Source: Variovorax sp. PAMC28562
GTDB lineage: Bacteria; Pseudomonadota; Gammaproteobacteria; Burkholderiales; Burkholderiaceae_C
DNA: 64,000 bases
Assembly (NCBI RefSeq): GCF_014303735.1
Contig: NZ_CP060296.1
Location: forward strand, 310,001 to 374,000
Direction of reading: 5' to 3'
Position numbers and translations under genes: made by a program. Below are positions 1 through 7,684 of this stretch, piece by piece; position 1 is the first letter of the stretch, and every line of letters begins with the position of its first letter. The notes beneath the pieces were generated by a model, which had not been told where the DNA came from, searched no databases, and was given only the letters and a program-made list of their open reading frames with translations.

Positions 1-97
1 ACTGGGTGCGGCTTCAGGCCCCGGCAGTGCCGCGGACGGCACTGGTCCACAAGGCTCGGCGATCGAGCGGCACGGAGGACTTCGTCAGTGGCTTTTT

Positions 98-343
98 TCA
101 GCGCGAGGCCGGTCCGGTCCATCCGCTGCGGCGCCCCGGGGCTCCAGCAGCTTCGAACTGGCGCGCGCCGGTGTCTATCGAGTCATCGAGCCGGCCGAGC
201 AGCGTCACCGTTTCCTGAACCCGATTCGCCATCTCGTCACCCAATTGCTTGGGCGACCGGCTGACCACGATGACGATCAAAATTCCGGCGCCGACGATCG
301 AGAAAAGTCCGGCGAAAAACTCCGCTTGTGTAAACAGTTCCAT
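98..343 (-). CDS. small single-span membrane protein
   Basis: An 81-residue protein of unknown function. Residues about 8-28 form one hydrophobic helix (FFAGLFSIVGAGILIVIVVS), followed by a charged tail that probably lies in the cytoplasm. I chose the ATG at 343 because GGAGA lies just upstream of it; the frame is open for another 11 codons. The gene stands alone downstream of pcaF on the same strand, separated by about 230 bases in which I see no other gene. No family is recognised. Confidence 0.5.
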   Translation of the reverse strand: MELFTQAEFFAGLFSIVGAGILIVIVVSRSPKQLGDEMANRVQETVTLLGRLDDSIDTGARQFEAAGAPGRRSGWTGPASR

Positions 344-576
344 GATCTTTTCTCCGTTGCAGACGCCGATGAGCAATTTGTCGAAGGGCGAGTCTCACAT
401 GTGACGCGCGGAGTTCCTATTCGCCTTTTGGCTAACTCGCCCGTATGCTTTTCGGCGCAGCCCGTCCGCCTTAAAACTAAAGGCCTCAACCCTCGGCATG
501 AAGCACACGATATGGTCCTTTCACGCCGCACAAAGCGCGAGGGATAACACCGAGAAACAAAAACAACACGAAAAGG

Positions 577-1785
577 TCAGACGCGCTCGAGGATGACCGC
601 GATGCCCTGGCCGACGCCAATGCACATCGTGCACAGCGCATAGCGGCCGCCACCCTTGTGCAACTGGTTCACCGCGGTCGTGGCAAGCCGCGCGCCGCTG
701 GCACCCAGCGGATGGCCCAAGGCAATAGCACCGCCGTTGATGTTGACGCGCGCGTCGTCGTCCTTCAGGCCGAGCAGCCGCAGCACCGCGAGGCCTTGCG
801 CCGCGAAGGCTTCGTTGAGCTCGATCACGTCCATCTGGTCGATCGTCAAGCCAGTGAGCGCCAACACCTTTTGCGTAGCAGGTGCCGGGCCGATGCCCAT
901 CACGCGAGGCGGCACACCGGCCGTCGCCATGCCGACGACACGCGCACGGGGTATCAGACCGTTCTTGGCCGCCATCGACTCGCTCGCCAGCAGCAGAGCG
1001 CATGCGCCATCGTTCACACCGCTGGCGTTACCGGCCGTCACGGTGCCATCGGGACGGACCACGCCCTTGAGCTTGGCAAGCGCTTCCATCGTGGTGTCAC
1101 GCGGATGTTCGTCCTTGCTCACAACGATGGCCTCTCCCTTTTTCTGCGGCACGGTGACAGACACGATCTCGCTGTCGAAGAAGCCCGACTTCTGCGAAGC
1201 GACAGCGCGCTGCTGCGATGCCAGCGCCATGCGGTCTTGCGCTTCACGCTCGATCTTGTAGTCGGTCGCAACGTTCTCGGCGGTCTCGGGCATGGAGTCC
1301 ACGCCATAGAGCTCTTTCATCTTCTTGTTGATGAAGCGCCAGCCGATGGTCGTGTCGTACACGGCGTTAGCGCGGCCGAACGCGCTCTCGGCCTTGGGCA
1401 TCACGAACGGTGCGCGGCTCATGCTCTCGACGCCACCGGCGATCATCAACCCCGTCTCGCCGGCCTTGATGGCACGCGCTGCGGAGCCGACTGCGTCGAG
1501 CCCCGAACCGCAGAGCCGGTTGATGGTGGCGCCGCCGAGTTCGAGCGGCAGTCCGGCCAGCAACGACGACATGCGCGCCACGTTGCGGTTGTCTTCACCG
1601 GCCTGGTTGGCGCAGCCGTAGAGCACATCGCCGACGGCTTGCCAGTCGACTTGCTTGTTGCGCTCCATCAAGGCGCGCAGCGGCACGGCGCCGAGATCGT
1701 CGGTGCGAACGCTGCTGAGAGCACCGCCGTAGCGGCCGAAGGGCGTGCGGATGGCGTCGCAAATAAAGGCTTCGTTCTTGCTCAT
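577..1785 (-). CDS. pcaF: 3-oxoadipyl-CoA thiolase (acetyl-CoA acyltransferase)
   Basis: A thiolase of 402 residues, the usual length. It splits 3-oxoadipyl-CoA into succinyl-CoA and acetyl-CoA, the last step of the beta-ketoadipate pathway. The nucleophile Cys92 lies in NRLCGSG. His358 lies in GGAIALGHPLGASGAR and the second catalytic Cys388 in CTMCIGVGQG. It follows the two CoA-transferase subunit genes on the same strand, with 24 bases between pcaJ and pcaF, so pcaI-pcaJ-pcaF looks like one operon. Sequence alone cannot fully exclude a general acetyl-CoA acetyltransferase. The neighbours, and the pcaHG genes 17 kb away, make the pca role likely. Confidence 0.88.
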   Translation of the reverse strand: MSKNEAFICDAIRTPFGRYGGALSSVRTDDLGAVPLRALMERNKQVDWQAVGDVLYGCANQAGEDNRNVARMSSLLAGLPLELGGATINRLCGSGLDAVGSAARAIKAGETGLMIAGGVESMSRAPFVMPKAESAFGRANAVYDTTIGWRFINKKMKELYGVDSMPETAENVATDYKIEREAQDRMALASQQRAVASQKSGFFDSEIVSVTVPQKKGEAIVVSKDEHPRDTTMEALAKLKGVVRPDGTVTAGNASGVNDGACALLLASESMAAKNGLIPRARVVGMATAGVPPRVMGIGPAPATQKVLALTGLTIDQMDVIELNEAFAAQGLAVLRLLGLKDDDARVNINGGAIALGHPLGASGARLATTAVNQLHKGGGRYALCTMCIGVGQGIAVILERV

Positions 1786-1809
1786 GGTCTTGTCTCTTTC
1801 AGGTAGTTG

Positions 1810-2466
1810 TCAGGCGGCGATCGGAAGGCCGACCAGCTTCTCTAATTCATCGTGGGCGAGGCCTTCGACCTTGTCGATCAGCTTCAGCCCATCGGGCGTG
1901 CATTCCAGCGTGGCGAGATCGGAATACACACGCTTCACGCACCCGATGCCGGTCAGCGGGTAGGTGCATTCCTTGACCAGCTTGCTCGCGCCTTGCTTGG
2001 TCAGGAGATCCATCATCACCCAGGTCTGCTTGGCGCCGATGGCCAGGTCCATCGCACCGCCGACCGCCGGGATCGCGTCTTTCTCGCCGGTATGCCAGTT
2101 GGCCAGGTCGCCGGTGGCCGACACCTGGAAAGCACCGAGCACGCAGATGTCGAGATGGCCACCGCGCATCATCGCGAAGCTGTCGGCGTGATGAAAGAAC
2201 GAGCCGCCGGGCAGCAGCGTGACGGGCTGCTTGCCGGCATTGATGAGGTCGTAGTCCTCTTCGCCAGCCGCAGGCGCAGGGCCCATGCCGAGGATGCCGT
2301 TCTCGCTTTGAAGGATGACCTCGCGTCCCGCAGGCAAGTGATTGGCGACGAGCGTTGGCTGGCCGATGCCGAGGTTGACGACGGCGCCGTCGAAGATGTC
2401 TTGCGCGACGCGGGCGGCAAGCTGGTCTTTGGTGCGGCGCTGGTAGGTTGCGGTTGTGGTGGTCAT
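1810..2466 (-). CDS. pcaJ: 3-oxoacid (3-oxoadipate) CoA-transferase subunit B
   Basis: The beta subunit of a class I CoA-transferase, about 218 residues. With subunit A it moves CoA from succinyl-CoA to 3-oxoadipate. The catalytic glutamate is Glu55 in the family motif SENG. The glycine-rich segments NLGIGQP and PGGSFF are also typical. The start is ambiguous: a GTG at 2472 overlaps the pcaI stop codon, and an ATG follows two codons later at 2466. I chose the ATG. Translation is probably coupled to pcaI. An acetoacetate or 3-oxoacid transferase is the alternative; the adjacent pcaF favours 3-oxoadipate. Confidence 0.85.
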   Translation of the reverse strand: MTTTTATYQRRTKDQLAARVAQDIFDGAVVNLGIGQPTLVANHLPAGREVILQSENGILGMGPAPAAGEEDYDLINAGKQPVTLLPGGSFFHHADSFAMMRGGHLDICVLGAFQVSATGDLANWHTGEKDAIPAVGGAMDLAIGAKQTWVMMDLLTKQGASKLVKECTYPLTGIGCVKRVYSDLATLECTPDGLKLIDKVEGLAHDELEKLVGLPIAA

Positions 2467-2468
2467 GA

Positions 2469-3170
2469 TCACGCTGCCTTTTTGAAGCCGCCGGCCTGCG
2501 TGGCGACACGCTCGATCTGCACGACCTGATGAACGAAGATGCCCGGCGTGACGATGGTCTCCGGGTCAAGCGTGCCGAGCTCGGCGATCTCGTGCACGGT
2601 GGCGATGGTCTTCTTCGCGGCCATGGCCATCACCGGGCCGAAGTTGCGCGCGGCCTTGCGATAGACCAGGTTGCCCCAGCGGTCGCCGCGTTCGGCCTTG
2701 ATGAGCGCGACGTCGCCTTGAATCGGGTACTCGAGCACGTACTGAACGCCACCGATGACGCGCGTTTCGCGGTCGCCCGACAACTGCGTTCCGTAGCCCG
2801 TTGGGCAAAAGAAAGCGCCGATGCCCGCACCCGCTGCGCGAATGCGCTCGGCCAGATTGCCTTGGGGTACCAGTTCGAGCTCCAGCTTGCCGGTGCGGTA
2901 CAGGCCATCGAACACCTGGCTGTCGGCCTGGCGCGGAAAGCTGCAGATGATCTTGCGCACACGGCCCGCCTTGAGCAGCGCAGCCAGTCCCGCCTCGCCG
3001 TTGCCGGCGTTGTTGTTGACGATGGTCAGGTCTGTTGCGCCTTGTGCGATCAGTCCGTCGATCAGTTCGTTGGGAATGCCGGCGGTGCCGAAGCCGCCGA
3101 TGAGAACGGTCGAGCCGTCCTGGATGCCGGCCATCGCTTCAGCGATGGAGCGGGCGATCTTGTTGATCAT
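2469..3170 (-). CDS. pcaI: 3-oxoacid (3-oxoadipate) CoA-transferase subunit A
   Basis: The alpha subunit of the same CoA-transferase, 233 residues. The nucleotide-binding-like motif GGFGTAGIP lies near residues 25-33, as is typical of the family. It is the first gene of the pcaIJF unit and faces a divergently transcribed IclR regulator across 142 bases of operator-rich DNA. The start ATG at 3170 has AGGAGACAAATTCC just upstream, a good ribosome binding site. Confidence 0.87.
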   Translation of the reverse strand: MINKIARSIAEAMAGIQDGSTVLIGGFGTAGIPNELIDGLIAQGATDLTIVNNNAGNGEAGLAALLKAGRVRKIICSFPRQADSQVFDGLYRTGKLELELVPQGNLAERIRAAGAGIGAFFCPTGYGTQLSGDRETRVIGGVQYVLEYPIQGDVALIKAERGDRWGNLVYRKAARNFGPVMAMAAKKTIATVHEIAELGTLDPETIVTPGIFVHQVVQIERVATQAGGFKKAA

Positions 3171-3230
3171 GGAATTTGTCTCCTGTGGGTTGGGGAGCAG
3201 CGAGGGAAATTACCGAGAAATCCGTCTGCG

Positions 3231-3281
3231 TGTTCGCTAATCGTTCGACTGCCAATTTGTTCGCATGTAGAACAATTGTTC
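3231..3281. promoter_or_regulatory. candidate IclR-type operator region between pcaI and the regulator
   Basis: The divergent intergenic region holds three copies of a hexamer: TTGTTC at 3257-3262, its inverse GAACAA at 3270-3275 and TTGTTC again at 3276-3281. The last two together form a perfect 12-base palindrome, GAACAATTGTTC, at 3270-3281. Upstream, GTTCGCTAATCGTTC at 3232-3246 resembles the PcaR box of Pseudomonas putida as I recall it (GTTCGATAATCGCAC). Two direct plus one inverted repeat is the arrangement described for PobR/PcaU-type IclR regulators. Binding itself is inference. Confidence 0.55.
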
Positions 3282-3312
3282 TTATAATGAATTTTAGGAG
3301 ATCCACTGCGCC

Positions 3313-4098
3313 ATGGCAACCACCACGAAACAAACCGACAAGCCACGCCCTGGCGATACCTATGTGCAGTCGTTCGCGCGCGGGCTCGAGGTCATCCGAT
3401 CGTTCAACGCCAGCGCACCGCGGCAAACGCTCAGCGAGGTCGCCGCGGCCAGCGGGCTCACGCGGGCCGGCGCACGACGCATCCTGCTCACGCTGCAGAC
3501 TTTGGGCTATGTCGAGAGCGACGGCAAGCTCTTCGCGCTGACGCCGCGCATCCTCGACCTCGGCTTTGCCTACCTGTCGTCGATGCCGATCTGGAACCGC
3601 GCCGAGCCGGTGATGGAGGCGCTGGTGCAGCAGGTGCACGAGTCGTGTTCCGCCGCCGTGCTCGACGCCACCGACATCGTCTACGTGATGCGCGTGGCCA
3701 CGCAAAAGATCATGAGCATCAGCCTGGGCGTCGGCTCGCGGCTGCCAGCCTGGTGTACGTCGATGGGCCGGCTGCTGCTGTCCGACCTGGACGATGCCGA
3801 AGTGCTCGCACGGCTCGAAGCCGCACCGCCCGAGGCGCTAACAAAGCACACCGTGACCGATGTCGATGCTTTGCTCGCCAAGGTGATTCAGGCGCGCCGA
3901 CAGCGCTGGTGCCTGGTCAATCAGGAACTCGAAGAAGGGCTCATCTCGATCGCCGCGCCCATCGTGAATCGCTCTGGCCGCATGGTCGCCGCGCTCAACA
4001 TCAGCGGGCAGGCCAATCGCACCAGTGCCAAGGTGATGCAGGAGACCATGCTGCCGGCGCTGCTTGCCTCGGCGCAGCAGATTTCCCGTTTGCTCTGA
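3313..4098 (+). CDS. IclR-family transcriptional regulator, PcaR/PobR-like
   Basis: A 261-residue IclR-type regulator. The N-terminal winged helix-turn-helix lies around residues 20-80, with the core LSEVAAASGLTRAGARRIL. The effector-binding domain takes up the rest. It is transcribed away from pcaIJF, so control of that operon by a pathway intermediate such as 3-oxoadipate or protocatechuate is the natural reading. Whether it is orthologous to PcaR, PcaU or PobR cannot be decided by eye, so I leave the symbol open. It ends 28 bases before the convergent isomerase-like gene. Confidence 0.82.
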   Translation: MATTTKQTDKPRPGDTYVQSFARGLEVIRSFNASAPRQTLSEVAAASGLTRAGARRILLTLQTLGYVESDGKLFALTPRILDLGFAYLSSMPIWNRAEPVMEALVQQVHESCSAAVLDATDIVYVMRVATQKIMSISLGVGSRLPAWCTSMGRLLLSDLDDAEVLARLEAAPPEALTKHTVTDVDALLAKVIQARRQRWCLVNQELEEGLISIAAPIVNRSGRMVAALNISGQANRTSAKVMQETMLPALLASAQQISRLL

Positions 4099-4126
4099 GC
4101 CGCTTCTATCCCCGCTCCGCGCTCTA

Positions 4127-5194
4127 TCAGCCGAGCCCGAGCATCCGCCGATTCATCGCGACGCCCGCGCCATCGTCGCTGGCATTGCCGGCCGCGAAGT
4201 CATCGAAGGCCCGGTCCGCCACGCGAATGATGTGTTCGGCAATGAATGTCGCGCCTTCCCGCGCGCCGTCTTCAGGGTGCTTGATGCAGCACTCCCACTC
4301 CAGCACCGCCCAGCCCGGAAAGTCGTACTGCGCCATCTTCGAAAAGATCGCCTTGAAGTCGACCTGGCCGTCGCCCAGCGAACGGAAGCGCCCTGCCCTG
4401 TTGATCCAGCTCTGAAAACCGCCGTACACGCCCTGCTTGCCGGTCGGGTTGAACTCAGCGTCTTTCACATGAAAGATCTTGATGCGCTCGTGGTAGTGGT
4501 CGATGTAGGCGAGGTAGTCGAGTTGCTGCAACACGAAGTGGCTCGGGTCGTAGAGCAGGCAGGCACGCGGATGGTTGTCGACGCGTTCCAAAAACATCTC
4601 GTAGGTCACGCCGTCGTGCAGGTCTTCACCGGGATGGATCTCGTAGCAGACGTCGACACCCGCATCGTCGAAGCGGTCGAGGATGGGCTTCCAGCGCCTT
4701 GCCAGTTCATCGAATGCAGTCTCGATCAACCCCGACGGGCGCGGCGGCCATGAGTACAGGTACGGCCAGGCGAGCGCGCCGGAAAAGGTCGCGTGTGCGG
4801 TCAATCCCAGATTCTGCGAGGCCTGCGCCGCGTACATCAGTTGCTGTACCGCCCACTTCTGGCGCGCCGCCGGATTGCCGCGCACTTCGGGCGCCGCGAA
4901 GGCATCGAAGGGCTCGTCGTAGGCCGGATGCACCGCGACCAACTGGCCTTGGAGGTGCGTCGACAGCTCGGTGATCTCGACGCCGTGCAGCGCCAGCTTG
5001 CCTTTGAGTTCGTCGCAATAGGTCTTGCTGGCAGCAGCGGTCTTCAGGTCGATCAGGCGTGGGTCACACGGGATTTGCACGCCCTTGTAGCCGAGGCCAG
5101 CCGCCCAGGCGCCGAGCGATTCGAGCGTGTCGAAAGGCGCTGTGGCGCCGAGAAACTGCGCCAAAAAGATGGCGGGGCCTTTGATGGTTTTCAT
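4127..5194 (-). CDS. sugar phosphate isomerase/epimerase family TIM-barrel protein
   Basis: A 355-residue AP-endonuclease-2-type TIM barrel. Likely divalent-metal ligands are the Glu in YEIHPGED, the Asp and His in LLYDPSHFV, the His in IFHVKDAEF and the Glu in AVLEWE, the usual set for xylose-isomerase-like epimerases and isomerases. I chose the ATG at 5194, which starts MKTIKGPAIF. The frame is open 11 codons further upstream. The substrate is unknown. It is convergent with the IclR gene and divergent from the DUF1841 gene. Confidence 0.75.
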   Translation of the reverse strand: MKTIKGPAIFLAQFLGATAPFDTLESLGAWAAGLGYKGVQIPCDPRLIDLKTAAASKTYCDELKGKLALHGVEITELSTHLQGQLVAVHPAYDEPFDAFAAPEVRGNPAARQKWAVQQLMYAAQASQNLGLTAHATFSGALAWPYLYSWPPRPSGLIETAFDELARRWKPILDRFDDAGVDVCYEIHPGEDLHDGVTYEMFLERVDNHPRACLLYDPSHFVLQQLDYLAYIDHYHERIKIFHVKDAEFNPTGKQGVYGGFQSWINRAGRFRSLGDGQVDFKAIFSKMAQYDFPGWAVLEWECCIKHPEDGAREGATFIAEHIIRVADRAFDDFAAGNASDDGAGVAMNRRMLGLG

Positions 5195-5274
5195 CGTGCT
5201 TGTCTCATTGCTCGTGTCTCCTTGCAAAACCGCAATCGGGTCGAGGAATGATAGGCAATGCTAGCCTCGGCGTC

Positions 5275-5709
5275 ATGTTCAATCCCTCCCAGGAAGAAGT
5301 TCGCCGCTTCTTTTGCGACGTCTACGCCAAGCACCGCGAGGGCTTGCCGATGGAGCCGCTAGAAACGATCGCCGCCGGCTGGATCGACGCGCACCCCGAA
5401 TACGCCGCCGACCTGGCCGATGCCGATGCCGCGGTCGCACGTACCTACGACGGCGCGAACGGGCGCGAAAACCCGTTCCTGCACCTGTCGATGCACCTGT
5501 CGATCAGCGAGCAGTGCTCCATCGATCAGCCGCGCGGCATCCGCCAGGCTGTCGAGTTGCTCGCCGCACGACGCGACTCACTGCTCGACGCGCACCACGA
5601 GGCGATGGAATGCCTCGGCCAGATGATGTGGGAAAGCCAGCGTGCCGGACGCCCGCCCGATGGCGATGCTTACACCGCCTGCGTGCAGCGCCGCGCGACG
5701 CGCGATTGA
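5275..5709 (+). CDS. DUF1841 family protein
   Basis: A 144-residue soluble protein that starts MFNPSQEEVRRFF and carries the segment ENPFLHLSMHLSISEQCSID. I recognise both as typical of the DUF1841 family, which is common in beta- and gammaproteobacteria and has no established function. The frame stays open for 25 codons upstream, but the family start is the ATG at 5275. It is convergent with the SDR gene, with only 12 bases between the stop codons. Confidence 0.72.
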   Translation: MFNPSQEEVRRFFCDVYAKHREGLPMEPLETIAAGWIDAHPEYAADLADADAAVARTYDGANGRENPFLHLSMHLSISEQCSIDQPRGIRQAVELLAARRDSLLDAHHEAMECLGQMMWESQRAGRPPDGDAYTACVQRRATRD

Positions 5710-5721
5710 CGGGCGTCGCGC

Positions 5722-6483
5722 CTACAGCTGAACGCCGCGCGTGAGCGCGCCGTCGACCACCAAGTTGGTACCGGTGACGAAACTCGCCGCCGGGCTCGCG
5801 AGAAACGCTGCAGCGTTGGCCATTTCCTGTGGCGTGCCCATGCGCCCGGTCGGGTTAAGGGCCAGCGCCTGCGCGTAGAGCGTGGGGTTGCCCTGCTCGA
5901 TCTGGTCCCACACGCCGCCCTTGAAGTAGGTGTTGCCAGGCGACACCGAGTTGGCGCGGATGCGCTTGGCCGCCAGTTGATGCGCCAGCCCCTGCGTGTA
6001 ATGCACGATCGCGGCCTTGAAGGCGCCATAGGGTCCGGCGGCGAAATCGATCTCGCGGCCCGAGACGCTCGATATGGTGACGATGGCCGCGTGAGGGCTG
6101 CGTTCCAGTCGCGGCATGGCGGCGTCCACCAGCCGCACCGTGCCCATCATGTCGACCTCGAAACCTCGCTGCCAGCCGGCCTCGTCGTTCGCAATGGCGA
6201 GGGCGCTCACGTTCGCGACCACGATGTCGATGCCGCCCAGCGCGTCGCCCGCCGCCAGTACCCAGTCCTTGAGCGCGGGCCCGTCGCCGACGTCCACCGC
6301 ATGGCCGAACACCTTGACGCCGTAGGCCGACAGTTCTGCGACGGTCTGCGCCACCTCGTCGGCGTTGCGAGCACAGATGCCCACGTTTGTGCCCTCTGCC
6401 GCGAAGGTCTGCGCAATGGCGCGGCCGATGCCTTTGGTGCCACCGGTGACCAGCGCGTTGAGTCCCTTGAGTCCGAGGTCCAT
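5722..6483 (-). CDS. short-chain dehydrogenase/reductase (SDR)
   Basis: A 253-residue classical SDR. The cofactor loop TGGTKGIG lies at residues 13-20, the NNAG position is altered to NVSA near 91-94, the catalytic Ser is in ISSVSG near 138-142, and the YxxxK pair is Tyr152/Lys156. It is the last gene of the minus-strand amide island, 23 bases after the formamidase gene and probably cotranscribed with it. The substrate is unknown. A role in oxidising an alcohol or 3-hydroxyacyl product of the same pathway is only a guess. Confidence 0.8.
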   Translation of the reverse strand: MDLGLKGLNALVTGGTKGIGRAIAQTFAAEGTNVGICARNADEVAQTVAELSAYGVKVFGHAVDVGDGPALKDWVLAAGDALGGIDIVVANVSALAIANDEAGWQRGFEVDMMGTVRLVDAAMPRLERSPHAAIVTISSVSGREIDFAAGPYGAFKAAIVHYTQGLAHQLAAKRIRANSVSPGNTYFKGGVWDQIEQGNPTLYAQALALNPTGRMGTPQEMANAAAFLASPAASFVTGTNLVVDGALTRGVQL

Positions 6484-6506
6484 GTGAGTTCCTTTGGTTG
6501 TGGGCT

Positions 6507-7499
6507 TCAGCCCGGGGCGAGATAGGTCTTGGAAATGCCGGCGCCGACCGTGTACTTGGGGTCCACGAAATTGCCGAGTCGCACCTGGCCGCATTGGCTC
6601 AGCATCATGTAGGCGTCCCAGCGGTCGTATCCGTACTCCGCTTCCATCCACAGCACCAGCTCGCGGTACGCGATGCGGGTGGCGTCTTCGAGCGGACGTG
6701 CGCTGCCGATGGCCATGATCACGCGCTCGTTCTCGAGCCGCGGCCAGTCGAGCCGCCAGCCCTTGATGAGATCGACCTGGATGGTGGTGGTGCTGGGGTA
6801 CTCGACGGCAGTGCCGCAGACCTCGCCGTCGCCCTGGCAGGCATGCGCGTCGCCGATGAAGAGCCGCGCACCCGGGCTCTGTACCGGCAGGTAAGTGATG
6901 CTGCCCGGCCCCATGTCGGGCAGGTCCATGTTGCCGCCGTGCTGGTCGGGCGTGAGCGTATTGATGGAATCGATTTCGGGCGAGCAACTCAGCGTGCCGA
7001 TGTGCGGCCGGTACGGCAGCGTGACGCGCTTACTCCAGTAGACGCCCTGCTCGTCGAGGTCGATCTTGCGGACGATCTCGGGCAGCGGATCGGCCAGCAG
7101 CGCGGTAAACGCCGTGCCGCTGAGCGCGCCGAAGTGCGGGATCATTGCGCAGGTGCCACGTGGGTTGGGACCACGCGGTGCCATCGACTCGATGTACACC
7201 GCGACCACGTCGCCCTTCTCGGCGCCCTCGACCATGATCGGGCCGTTCTGCGGGTTCACGAAGGGCATGGTGAGCACGCGCGACGGCAGGTCCTGCTCGG
7301 TCTTGATCGCACCTTCGAAGGCATCGCGCGTCTCGACCACGACACGGTCTCCGGGCCGAACGTGCAGCACCGGGTCGGAGTACGGGCCAATGGTGTAGTG
7401 GTACTTGCCCTGCTTCGCTTCGGTCAGCTGGTGAAGGTCGGGCGTGCGGCCCTGCGCCACGCCGCGCGTTCGCATGATGGAGGTGTCGAGCCAGGTCAT
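6507..7499 (-). CDS. acetamidase/formamidase family protein
   Basis: A 330-residue FmdA/AmdA-type amidohydrolase. Family marks include the N-terminal HVRPGDRVVVETRDAF, the central GTCAMIPHFGALSG, and GDAHACQGDGEVCGTAVE, which carries the conserved His, Glu and Cys residues of this zinc-type family. Members hydrolyse formamide or acetamide to the acid and ammonia. It sits in the same transcription direction as a urea/amide-type ABC importer, which supports a role in short-chain amide use. The length is somewhat short compared with the roughly 400-residue FmdA proteins. Confidence 0.82.
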   Translation of the reverse strand: MTWLDTSIMRTRGVAQGRTPDLHQLTEAKQGKYHYTIGPYSDPVLHVRPGDRVVVETRDAFEGAIKTEQDLPSRVLTMPFVNPQNGPIMVEGAEKGDVVAVYIESMAPRGPNPRGTCAMIPHFGALSGTAFTALLADPLPEIVRKIDLDEQGVYWSKRVTLPYRPHIGTLSCSPEIDSINTLTPDQHGGNMDLPDMGPGSITYLPVQSPGARLFIGDAHACQGDGEVCGTAVEYPSTTTIQVDLIKGWRLDWPRLENERVIMAIGSARPLEDATRIAYRELVLWMEAEYGYDRWDAYMMLSQCGQVRLGNFVDPKYTVGAGISKTYLAPG

Positions 7500-7540
7500 C
7501 GGTGTGCTTCTTTCAGGATGAATTCGGTCGCGCTGACACT

Positions 7541-7684
7541 TTATGCGCCGGCCGCGGCACCGGCTTTCGGTAGGGTGCGAAAAGCCCAGTCGACTCCCGT
7601 GTTGCGAAGTGCACCGCGCCCGGCCTCGAGCAGCCGCACCTTGCGCGTCGGGTCGGCCGATGGTCGGCTCGCCAGCACGGACGT
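7541..7684 (-). pseudogene. relic of a GMC oxidoreductase N-terminal region
   Basis: Directly after the amidase stop codon, and in the same reading frame, 47 codons read through to a TAA at 7541-7543. They contain VLASRPSADPTRKVRLLEAG and then NTGVDWAFRT. This matches the start of FAD-dependent GMC (choline-dehydrogenase-like) enzymes, which read VLAxRLSxDPxxxVLLLEAG and later xDWxxRT. The FAD-binding GxGxxG and the rest of the protein are missing. I read it as a deletion remnant between the amidase and formamidase genes. Confidence 0.55.
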
